Source of the DNA: Xylaria sp. FL1777 | Lineage: Eukaryota; Ascomycota; Sordariomycetes; Xylariales; Xylariaceae | Reading direction: 5' to 3' | DNA: 64,000 nt | Assembly: GCA_022578965.1 (NCBI GenBank) | Contig: MU400514.1 | Coordinates: 496,001-560,000, forward strand | In this document: one piece after another, positions 25,801-38,000 of the stretch | Layout: the number at the start of each line of letters is the position of its first letter | Numbering within the stretch: the stretch's first letter is position 1 | Program-made: the position numbers and the translations under genes | Notes under the pieces: generated by a model | What the model was told of the DNA's origin: nothing | What the model saw: the letters and a program-made list of their open reading frames with translations, nothing else | The model's database searches: none

Positions 25801-26107
25801 GGAATGGGGGTTGTGATGTGGTGTGGCATGTGACGTGACGTGACGCGATGTGATGTAAGTGAGGCGAGGGAACGAAGAATAGGAGAAGAATCAAGACTAA
25901 CGAGAACACCTGGGAACCTGTGGACCCTCCACGGAAGGAGCCGCCGCCGCCGTGATGTCCTCCTCCTCCTCCTCCTCCTCCTCCTCCTCCTCCTCCACCA
26001 CCACCACGGTAACCTCCACCCCTGCCCCCGCCTCCGCCTCCGCCTCCGCCTCCGCCTCCACTGCCGCCCCGGTTTCCTCGGGAAGACGGTCCGCGCCAAG
26101 TAGCCAT
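22833..26107 (-). CDS. Argonaute protein (QDE-2-like)
   Basis: RNA-silencing effector of the eukaryotic Argonaute family, which binds small RNAs and slices complementary transcripts. Four exons (26107-25902, 25767-24680, 24627-24380, 24314-22833) give about 1007 residues. The N-terminus is an RGG/poly-glycine tract (about residues 5-65), then the N, linker 1 and PAZ regions, the mid domain (from LAEPKVVYGRNEQ) and the PIWI domain. The catalytic set appears complete as D-E-D-D: D727 in GIDVTHP, E769 as the likely glutamate finger, D803 in YRDGVSEGQ and D954 in PAYYADILCERAR, with Asp in the fourth place instead of His. The first donor must be GTTAGT at 25901, not the nearer GTGTTC, to keep frame. 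The start at 26107 (MATWRG) precedes the Gly tract; an upstream ATG lies at 26128. Confidence 0.95.
25957..26060. repeat. TCC/GCC trinucleotide tracts encoding Argonaute poly-glycine
   Basis: Runs of TCC (about 25957-25996) and CCGCCT-type units (about 26026-26060) on the + strand encode, on the - strand, the glycine runs in the N-terminal exon of Argonaute. Length is likely polymorphic. They also create spurious poly-Ser and poly-Leu frames on the + strand, which I do not annotate. Confidence 0.9.
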
Positions 26108-26330
26108 GATATGCTCTCTCAAGTTCAAGGAATAGAGATTAGAGCAAGGTTTAGATCGTGTGGATGGATGGTGGGGGAGATGGTGGAGAAGATGGAGAAT
26201 CTCAAAGTACCTGATGTAGCCTCACTTACGCAGTAAAATAGGTATTGTAGACTGCATGGTGCGCGCACCGACGCGGGGCGACACGGTAGCCTAATGGTGG
26301 CCTAAAAGCAGGGTAGCCGAACGCGTACAC

Positions 26331-26400
26331 GTACCTAGGTAGGTACCTAGATACGTGCCCTGATGCGGGCTACCTAGGTACATAGGCAGTAGGTATGTGT
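26331..26400. repeat. cluster of CCTAGGTAGGTA-type near-palindromic words
   Basis: Within 70 bases there are three copies of a TACCTAGGTA core, two of them fused into GTACCTAGGTAGGTACCTAG. This is one of the densest small examples of a word that recurs in the intergenic DNA of the whole window. Confidence 0.75.
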
Positions 26401-27486
26401 AGGTACCCAATGTGTTGTACATTCAGCTGACTTCCGCCCGGCGGGGTGCATATCCACGAGGCGCGAAAGTACTTCCAAGTTGTATTCACGCAGCTTTGTG
26501 TAGACATTGTGATTAGGTAGTTTTTCAATCTAGAGCAACACAAACTGCCTAGGTTAGGGCTCAGTTAAGCGGCTAGTTGCAGCAAACTCTTCGCAAACGA
26601 GCAAAATATTTTGGTAGTCTCTTTACGGAGTATTCGGAAATGTTCCGTGTTCTTGGTAGGGCGTTTGCATACATACCAATACTGCTAAACAGCCATGTAC
26701 CAGAAGATCGACTCGTCTACGCAGTACCGGCAAAGGATAGGACTGGCTAGGAACGTAATAGATGCGAGACTTGCGTCGCATAGTGGAATCCTCATTAGCC
26801 CACGATACAAGCACCGATGACAACTTGAAACACATTCCTTTCGGTCTGGTTCCTGTCGATAATCCCAGTGATAGAACATTTGGGTCTCCCCACACAAGAG
26901 AGAGGGTATTAAACAGTAGGTCTATATTGAGATCTGCGATGGTGATACCGAATTCTACCGTGTCTTCTTCATCTATATAGCACGTATTACTCGGAGGAGA
27001 CTCATATAGTTATAGCAAATCTTCATTTAGAAATTAGCTATGATAAGGCTCGGTAGACATACGTCATACGAGACAATACTGCCTGCTTATTGTTCTATAT
27101 GCTGCTTCGTACACTCACATCGAGATCATTGCAGAAATCGAAGGTAAAGGTGCTGCAGTATGACAATTCGGCGTCGTACGGAAGGTACATACGAAATATG
27201 CTATGGAATTAAGTCTTGGTCTAAAGTAGGCACAAGGAAACGGTCAAGGTCTCAGTACTTAGCCGCTACTCTAAACCGAGACATGGACAGTCATGCTAAG
27301 TTTTGTGGTCTGGGTCGCGTCGTCTTATTGTAGGAATTTGCTGAGAGGTTATAAGACCGTTTCTTTGCGAAACTCTACTTCGTCTCACAAGCTTCGAGCA
27401 ACTCAACTTTTGTGATATTGAAACTGCTGCAAGTAATTGATTATTTGATTCTATAATACAAGGGGCTGTCTCAACAGTGTATTTTT

Positions 27487-27498
27487 GGGGGGGGGGGG
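27487..27498. repeat. 12-base G homopolymer
   Basis: An uninterrupted run of 12 G in an otherwise AT-rich patch. Sequencing length accuracy at such runs is poor. A second run of 10 G lies at 63475-63484. Confidence 0.8.
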
Positions 27499-28273
27499 CT
27501 CCCTTTGGAAGAATTCAAAAACTTGCCAGCATTAAGAGAGCCCTTTATTTCGTTCTCTTCACCTTTCGAGGCACCAGATTTTGAGGGGGGAGTTATAACT
27601 CATGGGTTACTCATAAGCTAGCAAGTATAAGGGGCTAAAGCATACCGAGTGCTTTAATAAGGATATGATGCACTATGCTTCTAGCTTGATATCTTTGACA
27701 CGTTTACTTCTTATAATTTCGTTCAAGATTATATTTTTACTTTGGAGTAACTCAAGTCTACACAAAAATCCTAACTCAAATAAAGAATCATGGCGAGAAA
27801 AAAAGAGCACTTTTTCGATAATCTAGATTTGCTGTTATACAGATTAGTCTAGAAGTCTAACTAGACATACTCTCCCCTTGGTGCTTTCATTGGGTTGTGT
27901 ATATTCTCTAATTAGGGGGACATAGGTGCCATTCGACTAGCGTCTAGGACATCCCATCCTGGCAGTATGGTCCTCTCTACGCCATATCAGTTGTGGTAGT
28001 CAAATCTTAGTCACGCAAGGAAGGTTCACATCATTTGTACCATAACATATATACATATCACCAAAAGCCTGAAAGGAAAATAGAATTACTGATCTTCACA
28101 ATTCGTTAGTTATTTTTTGGGTGCACCTTTGTGGCGACAACCAAGCAGCAGCAGTAGCAACAGATGCGACTTTCTATGTTTTCACTGCCAGTCATGATTG
28201 CCATTCCCGATAAAGACCAAATGACAGCCCGTCCATACGCCCAGTCAATGACCGACCCCCAGGGAGAAAGGAT

Positions 28274-29961
28274 TTATGCTCTCGACATGACACCCCATGC
28301 ACGGATAATGTTGTCGGTGTAACCAGCAAACAGAGTCTGGCCATCCGCACTCCAAGCCAAGCTCACACATTCAGGCTCCCGGCTCTTCTTGCCGACAGAG
28401 GTGAACTCGGGCTTCAGCTCATCAACCTTGCTCTTCTTCTCGAGGTCGAAGATAATGATGCTGCTGGCAGTGGCGGCGCAGAGCCAGTAGCGGTTAGGGG
28501 AGAAGACGAGAGCATGGATCTCGTCACCGGCGCTTAGGGAATATAGGTGCTTAGACTCATTGAGATCCCACAGCATGGTGGTACCGTCTTTGCCACCGGA
28601 AGCGCAGAGAGATCCATCGGGAGAGATGGTGACGGTGTTGATATAACCAGTATGGCCGATGTGGTCGGTCTGGAGCTTGCAGGTCGAGAGTTCCCACACC
28701 TAGAGCGATGGACGAGTCAGTATGACCGTCTCCAGATACAAATGACTAGCTTTTCATCACGAAAACGGCGAGGATGGATGCTTCATCAGTGCGTGGTGAT
28801 AATAGTCTCATAGCCTGCAGGACAGGCTCTGAAGTAGCAAATATTTTAAAAGTTGCAAAACATCATATGAAGCAAAATACAAATGGACAGGGGAAAGGGG
28901 TGGGGAGGGAAAAAAAATAAAAAACAGAATCATCTCTCAAAAGGGAATGGGACTGTGACTGCATACCTTGACAAGCTTGTCCCAGGAGCTGGAGACAATG
29001 ACCGGGTTCTGGGGGTTGGGGCTGAAGCGCACGCACGACACCCACTCGGAGTGACCCTTGTCGGTGATGGTGTATTTGCAGTCGCCGAGTGTGTTCCAGA
29101 GCTTGATTGTGCGGTCGCGGGAACCGGAGACGATCTGGCGGTTGTCGGCGGAGAAAGAGACGGAGAGGACATCGTTGGTGTGGCCGACGAATCGACGGGT
29201 GGTGTTGCCGCTAGCGAGCTCCCACAGACGGAGAGTCTTGTCCCATGAGGCAGACAAGGCGTAGGCGCCGTCAGAAGAGATGACCTGGAAAAGACAGACG
29301 CGTCAGTTGAATACGTTCTTCCCCTATCGTCACTCATGGATTGATTCGTTTTCTCTTCCTTTCTCCCTTCTCTCTTCTTCTCCCATACACCTAGACACAC
29401 ATTCACGCCCGCTTCTGTTCGCTCTTCCTCTATATTGCTCCCTCGTTCTTCCAAACAGAGCACCAAGGGAAGGGAGCAGATAGACTAAACAAGACAAGAC
29501 AGACGTACACAGTCGGATACGATGTGGGAGTGGCCGTGCAGCGATCGCTTGGGGTATCCGTATTGCGACTCGTCACGGGTCAGGTTCCAGACGATCAGGG
29601 TCTTATCACGGCTGGCAGACAGGAGCATGTTGGGGCTGCGAGCAGGGGAGAGCAAGAATTAGCACCGTCATCGTCATCGTCTCAATCGCCGTGACCAGAC
29701 TGGTCGGGTTGTGTCCGTACGTACTTCTCCATGGAGGTAGCCAAACTGGTGACCCAGCCATTCTGCACAGCGTCGTTAGTTTTCTGGTTCTCTCCATTCC
29801 CACGTCGACTCTCGATATGCGCCCCCGCGCGCGCACGCCGGCAAACGCTGCGACCGGCCGCTGATGGAGTATATGAATGGATGCACAAGATAGCTGGACG
29901 GGATCGGCGACAAACTTACGTGGCCCTCGAGGGTACCCTTGAGAATCAGTTGCTCAGCCAT
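28274..29961 (-). CDS. cpcB: RACK1/CpcB-type guanine nucleotide-binding protein beta subunit-like (WD40)
   Basis: Ribosome-associated seven-bladed WD40 scaffold (RACK1; Asc1 in yeast, CpcB in moulds), located at the head of the 40S subunit and linked to translation control and signalling. Five exons (29961-29920, 29762-29725, 29635-29509, 29284-28967, 28699-28274) encode about 316 residues, the standard length. It starts [16 protein letters not shown] repeat signatures in order include [92 protein letters not shown] and a final blade ending DNIIRAWGV. The first exon codes for only 14 residues and the second for under 13; all joins keep frame with GT-AG borders. Introns near the 5' end are typical for this gene in fungi. 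Confidence 0.97.
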
Positions 29962-31013
29962 ATTTGTCCAAAGGGATACTCTTGTCGGTCGGGAAGCACG
30001 CCTCTGAAGGAATGGTGGGAAAAGGTCGTGTGGTTGGCGGCGAGCTTGCTGGACTTAGAAAATGGTCTCAGGCAAGGTCACGTTGATTCTCGAAATTTAC
30101 TTCGGGGTAAAAATGTGTGGGCTCAGCGTTAGGGTCGGAATCGCTAAGATAAGCACATAAAAGAAGGCGCAGGTACCTATACGACAGCCTTGCACCCCAG
30201 GGCCAACCAAAGTACTGGTACTCTGGTACCTACCTCCTCAAATGCTTGTAGAGAATTGGTGGGGGACATTGACCAATGGGAGGAATAGAGCTAGCCTAGC
30301 TACAGCTTGCAGATGTCACTCAGCTGACAGCGGGCAATACCCAGCTGCTAAATACAACCTTGCCCGGTAGAACAGTGGGTATAGTATCAACAGAATGAGG
30401 ACATTCATGACATATAGCATGTTTGCATTGTAATAAACATTCCAGCAGGGGTATCTTGAGAAATTTGTAAACCCATGGACGGTGCACCACCAGCCCTTCA
30501 TCTTTTCACTATGCCATTGAACCCGCTATGCACCCCCGTAAACGCCTTGCAGAGACTATTGCGATACAGTGTAAAGAGACTGGAAAGAAAAAGGAAAGCC
30601 TAACTCCAACGCGAACTAAACCTACCTATGCTCCTGCTTCTATTCTTCTTAAAGATTATTCTCTTGCTGATAGCGAGTTGATGAGTTTTAGTTGTTGCTG
30701 TTCTTTTTTAATAAAAAAAAAACACCCCAACCCGATCCCACCAAAGACCGGGACAACTAAACTAGTATAGGGATAAGAATTCGAGAGTCACTAGTAGGGT
30801 TCTTAATTGGCAACGCCTATTCATTCGAGACAGGGCCTTCGAGCTCACAGAACACCGCGCCGACAACAAGAGGGAGGAAGAACCAAGCCTCAGAGAAAAG
30901 ACAGCTCATAGGTATCGGTTGCATGTTCGCGAAAGGCCCTCTACATTGGTCAGTGGTTTCCCCTCCCCAAAAAAAGAGCCGTCGCTTTAGAACATATGGT
31001 GGTCATACAAGTC
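29962..31013. other. intergenic region between RACK1 and TAF8
   Basis: About 1 kb containing the RACK1 promoter on the left. A small ATG frame at 30528-30770 (+) has no family resemblance and ends in a poly-lysine/proline stretch; I do not call it a gene. Nothing else supportable is seen. Confidence 0.4.
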
Positions 31014-32082
31014 TCAGAGCTGCCCATTAACACCTTCCAACAGAGAGCGCCTGTTTGCCTTCAGTAACTCCTTGCGCCCATACTTGGCGTTGGCGTTGAC
31101 AATAGTGCTGTTATCAGCAATTTCGGTCGCTCCATCGGCGGTGCGGCTTGTTGGTAGTACACTTTGAATGAGACTCTCCCACGCCTCATGCCGTTGTTTG
31201 GCTAGAACATCGCGCTGTGCCCTCTCCTTGAGCTCCTTCTGCCGCGTGATCTTGGCCGCTCGATTGATTCGTCTCAGCGCCATCTCAGCCTTCCGAGCGT
31301 CTGCCAGTGCCTCCGCTCGCTTCTTTGGCGTATCTTTTGCGGGTAACACGGCGGGTGTGTATCGATATGTATGCTTACTAGGGAAGCTGGGGAAGTGCTT
31401 CGGAATCCAAGGCCGCTCCTCTTTCTCATATTTGCCATCCAGTTCGTCACCCAGGATGGGCGGTGTGCTCTGTAAGTAGTTTGTGTTCTCAACGATTGGG
31501 TCATAGAAGGTTGGTTCTAGAAACCGTTTATGAACGGGATTCTTCAGGTGCGGCTTAAGAGAAGACAATGGAAGGTTGTGGTAGCGTAGGATAGCCTCGT
31601 AGTCAGTGGGAATGGGGTCTGATCTTCGGGCGGCGTGGGCAACTCGTTTGAGCTGGTGCATGAAGCCGTCCATGTCTACATGTAGTTAGTCATCATGTTT
31701 AATCCGATATTTTTTCTCATGAAAATCACGAACAAGTCTCAACCGTCTCCGTAAAGCCTTCTAGCGCCTCTTCCGTGGCAGAATCGAAGCCTACATGCTT
31801 CAGAGCTAGGGTAATCGATCTACGCAAGCCGTCTCGACCCATGCTCTCGGCGGTCGGACGTCTTACGACCTCGTAAGCGGCTTGAGTAGTATGAACCTGG
31901 GTACGCAGGGGAGACGTGACATCGAGTTTAGGCGTGGTAGTACGCATCCGCTTTGAGTAGGATTGGCGGTCGGCATCTTCAAGCTCAACACTTGAGCGCT
32001 TCCGTGAGGTGCTCTCCACGGTCATATTGTTGTTGTTGTTGTTGTTGCTGCTGCTGCTGCTACTGCTCTCATTGATGTCCAT
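31014..32082 (-). CDS. TAF8: Transcription initiation factor TFIID subunit 8 (TAF8)
   Basis: TAF8 is a histone-fold subunit of the general transcription factor TFIID, pairing with TAF10. Two exons (32082-31734 and 31675-31014) give about 336 residues across a 58-base intron with an unusual GTTCGT donor. After a Ser/Asn homopolymer leader (about residues 5-19) and a KR-rich segment, the bromodomain-associated histone fold spans about 60-125 (QAAYEVVRRPTAESMGRDGLRRSI, then ALKHVGFDSATEEALEGF). The TAF8 C-terminal motif WIPKHFPSFPSKHTYRYTP sits at about residues 205-223, followed by a basic alpha-helical tail. The split joins VET to YMDGFMHQLK, as the helix requires. Assignment rests on the combination of histone fold and PSFPSKHTY motif. 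Confidence 0.85.
32027..32060. repeat. GTT/GCT trinucleotide tract in TAF8 exon 1
   Basis: A run of TTG then CTG units encodes, on the - strand, the poly-Ser/poly-Asn leader of TAF8. Probably length-variable between strains. Confidence 0.85.
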
Positions 32083-35000
32083 AATATATGGACAAAACGC
32101 CGGTAGGTAATTATGTGAAATATGATGTTGACGCTTTCGGTGCGAGAGTTGAGGCGCGAGATGTGTGTGAAGTAATGCAGACCGGGAGTCGTGGAAAGCC
32201 AGAATCCGCGGAAGATGAGTCCCGTGCCTAGAGTTTATTCGGCGGTCATGAGAGAGCTCGGGATATCGCAGAAGGTCGGCAGCCAGCGATAGAACGTAGA
32301 AGTGATCAAAACGATCGCACGCTCTAGCACGAGGACGTTAGTAGCCGATGCGGTGATGGTGATAGCGGCATCGATTTCTCCAGGTCTCAACCACCGACTC
32401 TACGATGCCTGCAGAATGCGCGTAGATTGACAAAGACAGCTGCAAGGAAGTTGTGGGAGTCATTTAAAATTAGAAGGGAGAGGGATGAAAGAGGTAGAGA
32501 TGAGGAGGGAGAAGTTGAGGGGCTAGCCTGTGGTGACCTAGATGCTCCAACTATCGCCTTGGAAGCTGGATTGAAGTTTAGCATTCAACAGAGAGCTACG
32601 GCGGTGCCAAGGCTTGAGTGCTGTCAGGTTTGATTATGTAAGTAAGCAGGGGGTGTGGTACGTACACGTATAATGGCCATTGTCAACTGGTAGAGTGGGT
32701 CTATTAAATGTAATGTACTGGTACCTTATTACACTGTCGGAGTTATCAATTACTTAGCTTGTCTTAGTCAATGACATCAATTGAGAGGTATTGAAGCATT
32801 CAGGCCAGGGATAGGCAGCCACGTTTATTAACTTACAATATACATAGACGTGGCTGTGGCAGTCGGAAGCATATACAGTACCTACGTGCATACTGAAACC
32901 CTGATCTGCCACTTAAGGATATTTCTGACCTTTTACGGTAGCTATTCATTCGGCTCTCAAAGGACTACCGTTGTGAGAATTAGGTTATCATGGCTCGATG
33001 GCTAGGACGCCGGGAGGCAAGACGTACAGAAGTCCGGGGTATCTTCATATTTGGAGGTATTACAAAGAACTTTTAGTCTATTAGGATGGTGTATATAGGG
33101 CTGCCTCTATGACAGAATACCTAGGTAGGTATCTGGTATGAGTATTACACGTGGAGATACAGTTGATAATATCTAAACTCATTGTATATACAAGGTGGTC
33201 TTAATAGGTATGGTTTAAAAGCGCGAGTTTACATGCTGTTAATCATTAAGCTATGCTAGTTGTAAATTAGGGTATTTTCCCTCTTTACAATGAAGTTAGC
33301 GAGTTACAATGAATTACCCCTTCTATAAATTGACTTAATTGTATGCATATTTCCCAAGAAATTTTCCAAAAGCTACTCAAACACCCAATACCTAGTACTA
33401 GTATAAAACCTTCAGAAGTAGAAGCCCATTTCCTGAATCCTATATGAGATAGATTCACGCTACTGTTCGTAAATTTGTGGCTACTCTTCAAATTCCTTAT
33501 TCATTAAATTTCTATCATTAGAATGTCTCTCGTGCTCACAGCCTCGGAAAAGACTATTATTTGTTCATGACGGAATAACATCACTTTATACGAATCTCGA
33601 ATGATCAAGGTTCCGGGATGATCATACATATCGACCAGATAGTAGCAGCTTACAAAGTGTCCACTTCTATTAAATGGAAAATTGAATCTGACAAACTAAT
33701 CTAATACATTACATCGACATATCAATTGAAGCCAAAGATCAGGATCAAAAAAATACACACCACAAACAAAGTTCAAGATCACGGAACCTCTACTAGGCTT
33801 CCCCATTCACCCTCAACCATGTCGCTTTGTCGTTTCTCCGACTAGACCTCTCAAACATAGCCCTGCCAGTGTACCACACTATTTGTCAAATCTCCAATTC
33901 TCTTTCCTCGCCACAGTTTCACTAGCTACCGATAACTAAGTATCTAGTAAATATCCAACTCTACACGACCGTCAGACGATTTGAGATAAATGTATCTATC
34001 TGTCCAGCGACCTAACTACCTGGCCCGCCCTGTATGATGGTCTCTTTTCCTCTCGTCTGCTTTCCTTCCATTCTTTGGGCTTGATCTGTACGAGAAGTAA
34101 AAGCTATCCATGTCGCAGCAGTGCACCCCAGACTTCTATCACGGCAGGTAAGCGAAGCAGAGTGGAGGAAATTCTCTGGGCCGTAGCCTAAACCTCATGT
34201 GAAAAGTCGACGAGATGTAATATGATGTGCGCCGGGGAGTAATTTGGTCCCCGACATCGCCAAGAGCTCCCACTACAACCCTCGCTGCAAAGAATCGTCT
34301 GTCTCTGTGTCCGCCTGGCCTGCGGGAAGGAGCCAAGAATTAGATCGATCTACCGATCTCAAATAGTGTACTTATATCATTCCTATGTATTAAATCTACG
34401 TACGTACGTGCCGTGCTTCACCAGTTGGTGAGTGATATACTTGCAACGCATACGGTACGGTAGGCGCACGGGAATATATAATAGCACGGGATATAGGTAC
34501 TGTATGATATGTGTGCATACCTTAATGTTGATCGATCGATGACGGACGGGTGGTCGATCCCTGTGATCTCCGTACCGTACGGCTGCGGCGATCTACACTA
34601 CATGTAAAATGTGTATGAAGTTTCATCCTAGGTCAAATCGGGAAGATCGAGGTCGCCTATCTAGCTAACGATGTAGTGACTTTACTAGGGTCGTGGTCAA
34701 CCGGGGTTGAGACGATAGAGGGAGAGTTGGCGCTTGCTGCGCTGCACTGCGTTAGGACGTTCTAGGTACTTCCTGTGTTTCCTTGAGCTTTCTGCTTGGC
34801 TTGGTTTTTCTACGGCAGGACAGAGTCCTGAGATACGTATCCCTCCGCTGAGCCTATTGAACGTTTCGCTCACTGTGTGGTCTCGACGCCACGGTCGTAG
34901 CCGATGTCACTCAACTTGGCACGGTATGATTGGGTATAGGGTGCGTAAAGCTCTGTCTTCTCCCTCTTGGTAGGCCACGCAGGTGATTTCATTCGCCAGG

Positions 35001-38000
35001 GCTCATGCGCGCGAGCTGACAAAGTTCGTGGTCATGGTTTGAGTACGGGATAGATAATGGTACCTATCCCGATCACTACAACGCTCGGGCTGGGAGGGAA
35101 CCGGTCAGCGATATCACTCACATACCCTGTATAGATAGAGATCCCTGTGTAGCATCGGGATTGATGCCCGTCCAAGATCTTTGCCATGAGAGACAGAGAC
35201 AACACGGAGCCTCAAAGTCCGTTGTATTCAACCTGGCTACGAGACAGATAGATGTTAGGAAGGCGTCCGAATGACCTCAACTCCCATCTGCACATTAATC
35301 TCTTATCCTAGCTCGCGCGCTTTTATGGATAGTTGGGTTGAATTGCTCGATTTGGGCAGTGACACGTTTTAGGAACGGCCGGCTCAATTCAGTCATGCAT
35401 CGGGTGGCTTCGGGGTCGAGACCTGTTGACATGACAAGCCACAATAATGTCCGGTTATACGAATGTACGAGATTGAGTGCCGGTAGGTGTCTTCAACCAT
35501 CCGACCATGCGCTGTGCCGGTTTGAGGAATCAGTCAACAGACCGAAGATTCGCTTGGCTTCCATAGGCTAAGAACGGTATACCTACCTGCCCTACTTCGT
35601 CTTCTCTGCCACTTCCTTCCTTTTCCTTGTCCCGAGTTCAGCGTTTCGTGATACGATGTATGCTGGCGCCGGGAATTAGCGCTCGTTATTCCCACGGAGC
35701 CCTGGACCTGTTGGCGATGCAGTTTGTTGTGTATGTTACGTAGGGGCTCAGAACGCGTGCATGAGCATCACTGCAAGCTACACCAAGGGCAGATAGCATC
35801 GGGATTTACCGGCCAGTCGCGATCGCAATCACAGTTACCATGGCAGGACGAGCCTGTATACGGAAACAACAATGCTTGCTTCGCCTGGCCGACAATGAGC
35901 ACCCTTAGACACTCTTCGTCTTGTCATTGGGCTATCAAGAAATGACGGGACAGAGAGAGAAAGGAAGAGAGGCATGTTGTGAGCATAAGAGTCTCACGGG
36001 TATCGGCCGGCGATAGACGGCTCATCTCCAAATGGGCAATCAGTACGCGATCTGCGGTGGTCTTTGGCGTCTCGGGTGGCACGGCATGCCGTAACATGGA
36101 ACATGGAACCTGGGAACCTGCCGGTACTACGCTGCCGTAGTACAAAAGGAGCGGACCTCGCAAGGCGGCCAATAAGGGAATTCTAGCAGCAGAAGAAGGG
36201 TAGTATGTATGATCAAAGCCTATCTCGTTTATTAGTAGATATTTGAAGTAATATACTTAGACAGTGTACGCAGTAAGCTGATACAGAAAAGGGTCTCGTG
36301 GGATACCTCTGCAATGAGTGGGTAATGACTCCTCGACCTAGCTCCTATATAGGCTACAAGCATTTATCTAGGAAAGAATGGTTAAGTTTACCTAGGGTCC
36401 CGAACTCATTTAGAGACTTTCAATTATCTCTGTCTCTTGAAATCCTCGGGGACGATCCTGAGTGGTATTCATGACGTTGTGATAATGCACAACGCATAAC
36501 TGCGATATTTGTTCATCGGCTCCCAATTCTGCTGAACAAAGTTGGAGACTTAGCACGTTGCCATCGACTGCGGTTTAGTTAGGTGCTGACCTCATCTCCT
36601 CTCCTTCTACTTACGCAGTAGAAACGCAAAAGGTAGTTGGAGTAGGTAAAATCCTGTAATACCGCATAGTGATGATAGACCAGTCTCACAAACGACAAGA
36701 GAGCGCAAAGTCGTATGTTTGAACGGAAGAAAACAACGCAGGTGGGCTACTTTTCAGGACCTCGTTGTAACCCTCCGTGTAAGTGTGATAAATGCATCGT
36801 GACCTTTGAGAGCCTATAGGCTCTTGCCTCCGTGGACGCATTAAGGACGAGGTATCACGTTGACGAGAAGCGGGAACAACCGCCTTCAAAGAGTCGCGAG
36901 CATGGACATAACCTGGCTCAAGTTGCGGGATGAGGTGTACTCAGTAAGCTTGCCCACTCTCTACCCACTCGGTGCTGACCACCAATCCGTCAAACTTTCC
37001 CGTAGGTAGCATCGAGCTAGGCGATCTTCAAATCTGAAACGACGAGGGAATATGTCACAGCATGTGTCATGTCAAATTTAGACAGGCGCCGAACCGAGCG
37101 TAGACTACCTGGTAATGTGAAAGGAACACCCATCACAAGAGATGAGGCCGTAGCGATTCTGCAGATCATCGTGTTTCACTCACTGCAGCCCAAGAAGCAC
37201 GCCTCTCATCACGGAGCGCACGCACCACCGTGTACTGGAAGTGTCTGGTTAGATGATGAGTGGCCGACCCGCCGGCGGCGAATCGATGAGGCACAATGTC
37301 CATATTCCCTGATTCTGTTGGTTAAGTCTGCTTATCACATACCTAGGCACCAGTAGCCCTACCCACTGCCTACTACGCCCATAGGTACATAGTTACCTTA
37401 GGTACTTAGTATCTGCGCATATTGGTATAAAGTGCGTGCGTGCCGCCGGCATTTGCATGGTGGGTTCACTAGTGCACAGCTTGCATGGGACACTGGTAGA
37501 CTCGCCGAGAATATGGAGCTCGGTCACGATTCACCGAGTGATGCTGCCAGTGGATAGTGTACAGTACAAGTCTGGTTGGTTATTGGCCAGGTCGTCTTTT
37601 GTGTCAGCATCGTCACCTGCCTCTCTAGTTAGCATGACGCAGCAAGTCAACGACACAAGGGCTACTGCACTACATACATAGGTACCTACATACGTAGGTA
37701 GGCTACCTATACTACGCTATGAGGGCAACGGTCGCCGCGGATTGGCGATGCCGAGACTCGGCTGACAGTTAACGGTCGAGCTATCTGGACTACGATGTAC
37801 TGTACCTACGCAGTATCTAGCAATGTACCTACTCAGGTGAGACATGGTACTCGTAAAATATATTGCATATGAGTAGGCTCCTCTCGGGGCTTGTTGTCGG
37901 CTCATCATGTGCCACGTCTTCACAAGTTGTATCTCGTATTTGACGATCGTAGGTGGGATCAAGGTCAAGACGAACAGGCGGTGACAGACATACGTGAGTG

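Larger units (their letters stand above)
26108..28273. other. intergenic region between Argonaute and RACK1
   Basis: About 2.2 kb. The left part is the Argonaute promoter and contains a cluster of CCTAGGTAGG-type words (26331-26350 and 26371-26380). From about 27,460 to 27,800 the sequence changes to an AT-rich patch with a 12-base G run. No open frame with family features was found. Confidence 0.4.

Noticed and set aside
25952..26236. Poly-serine frame on the + strand and poly-arginine frame on the - strand
   Set aside because: Shadows of the GGN codons of the Argonaute N-terminal exon.
28930..29466. 178-codon frame overlapping RACK1 in another frame
   Set aside because: Serine/proline-rich shadow of the WD40 coding exon.
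30528..30770. 80-codon frame on the + strand
   Set aside because: No family features, ends in a homopolymer, and lies between two genes; nothing supports expression.
37069..37356. 95-codon frame on the + strand in the gene-free region
   Set aside because: Low complexity of basic residues, no motif, no splice partner; length is within chance expectation.
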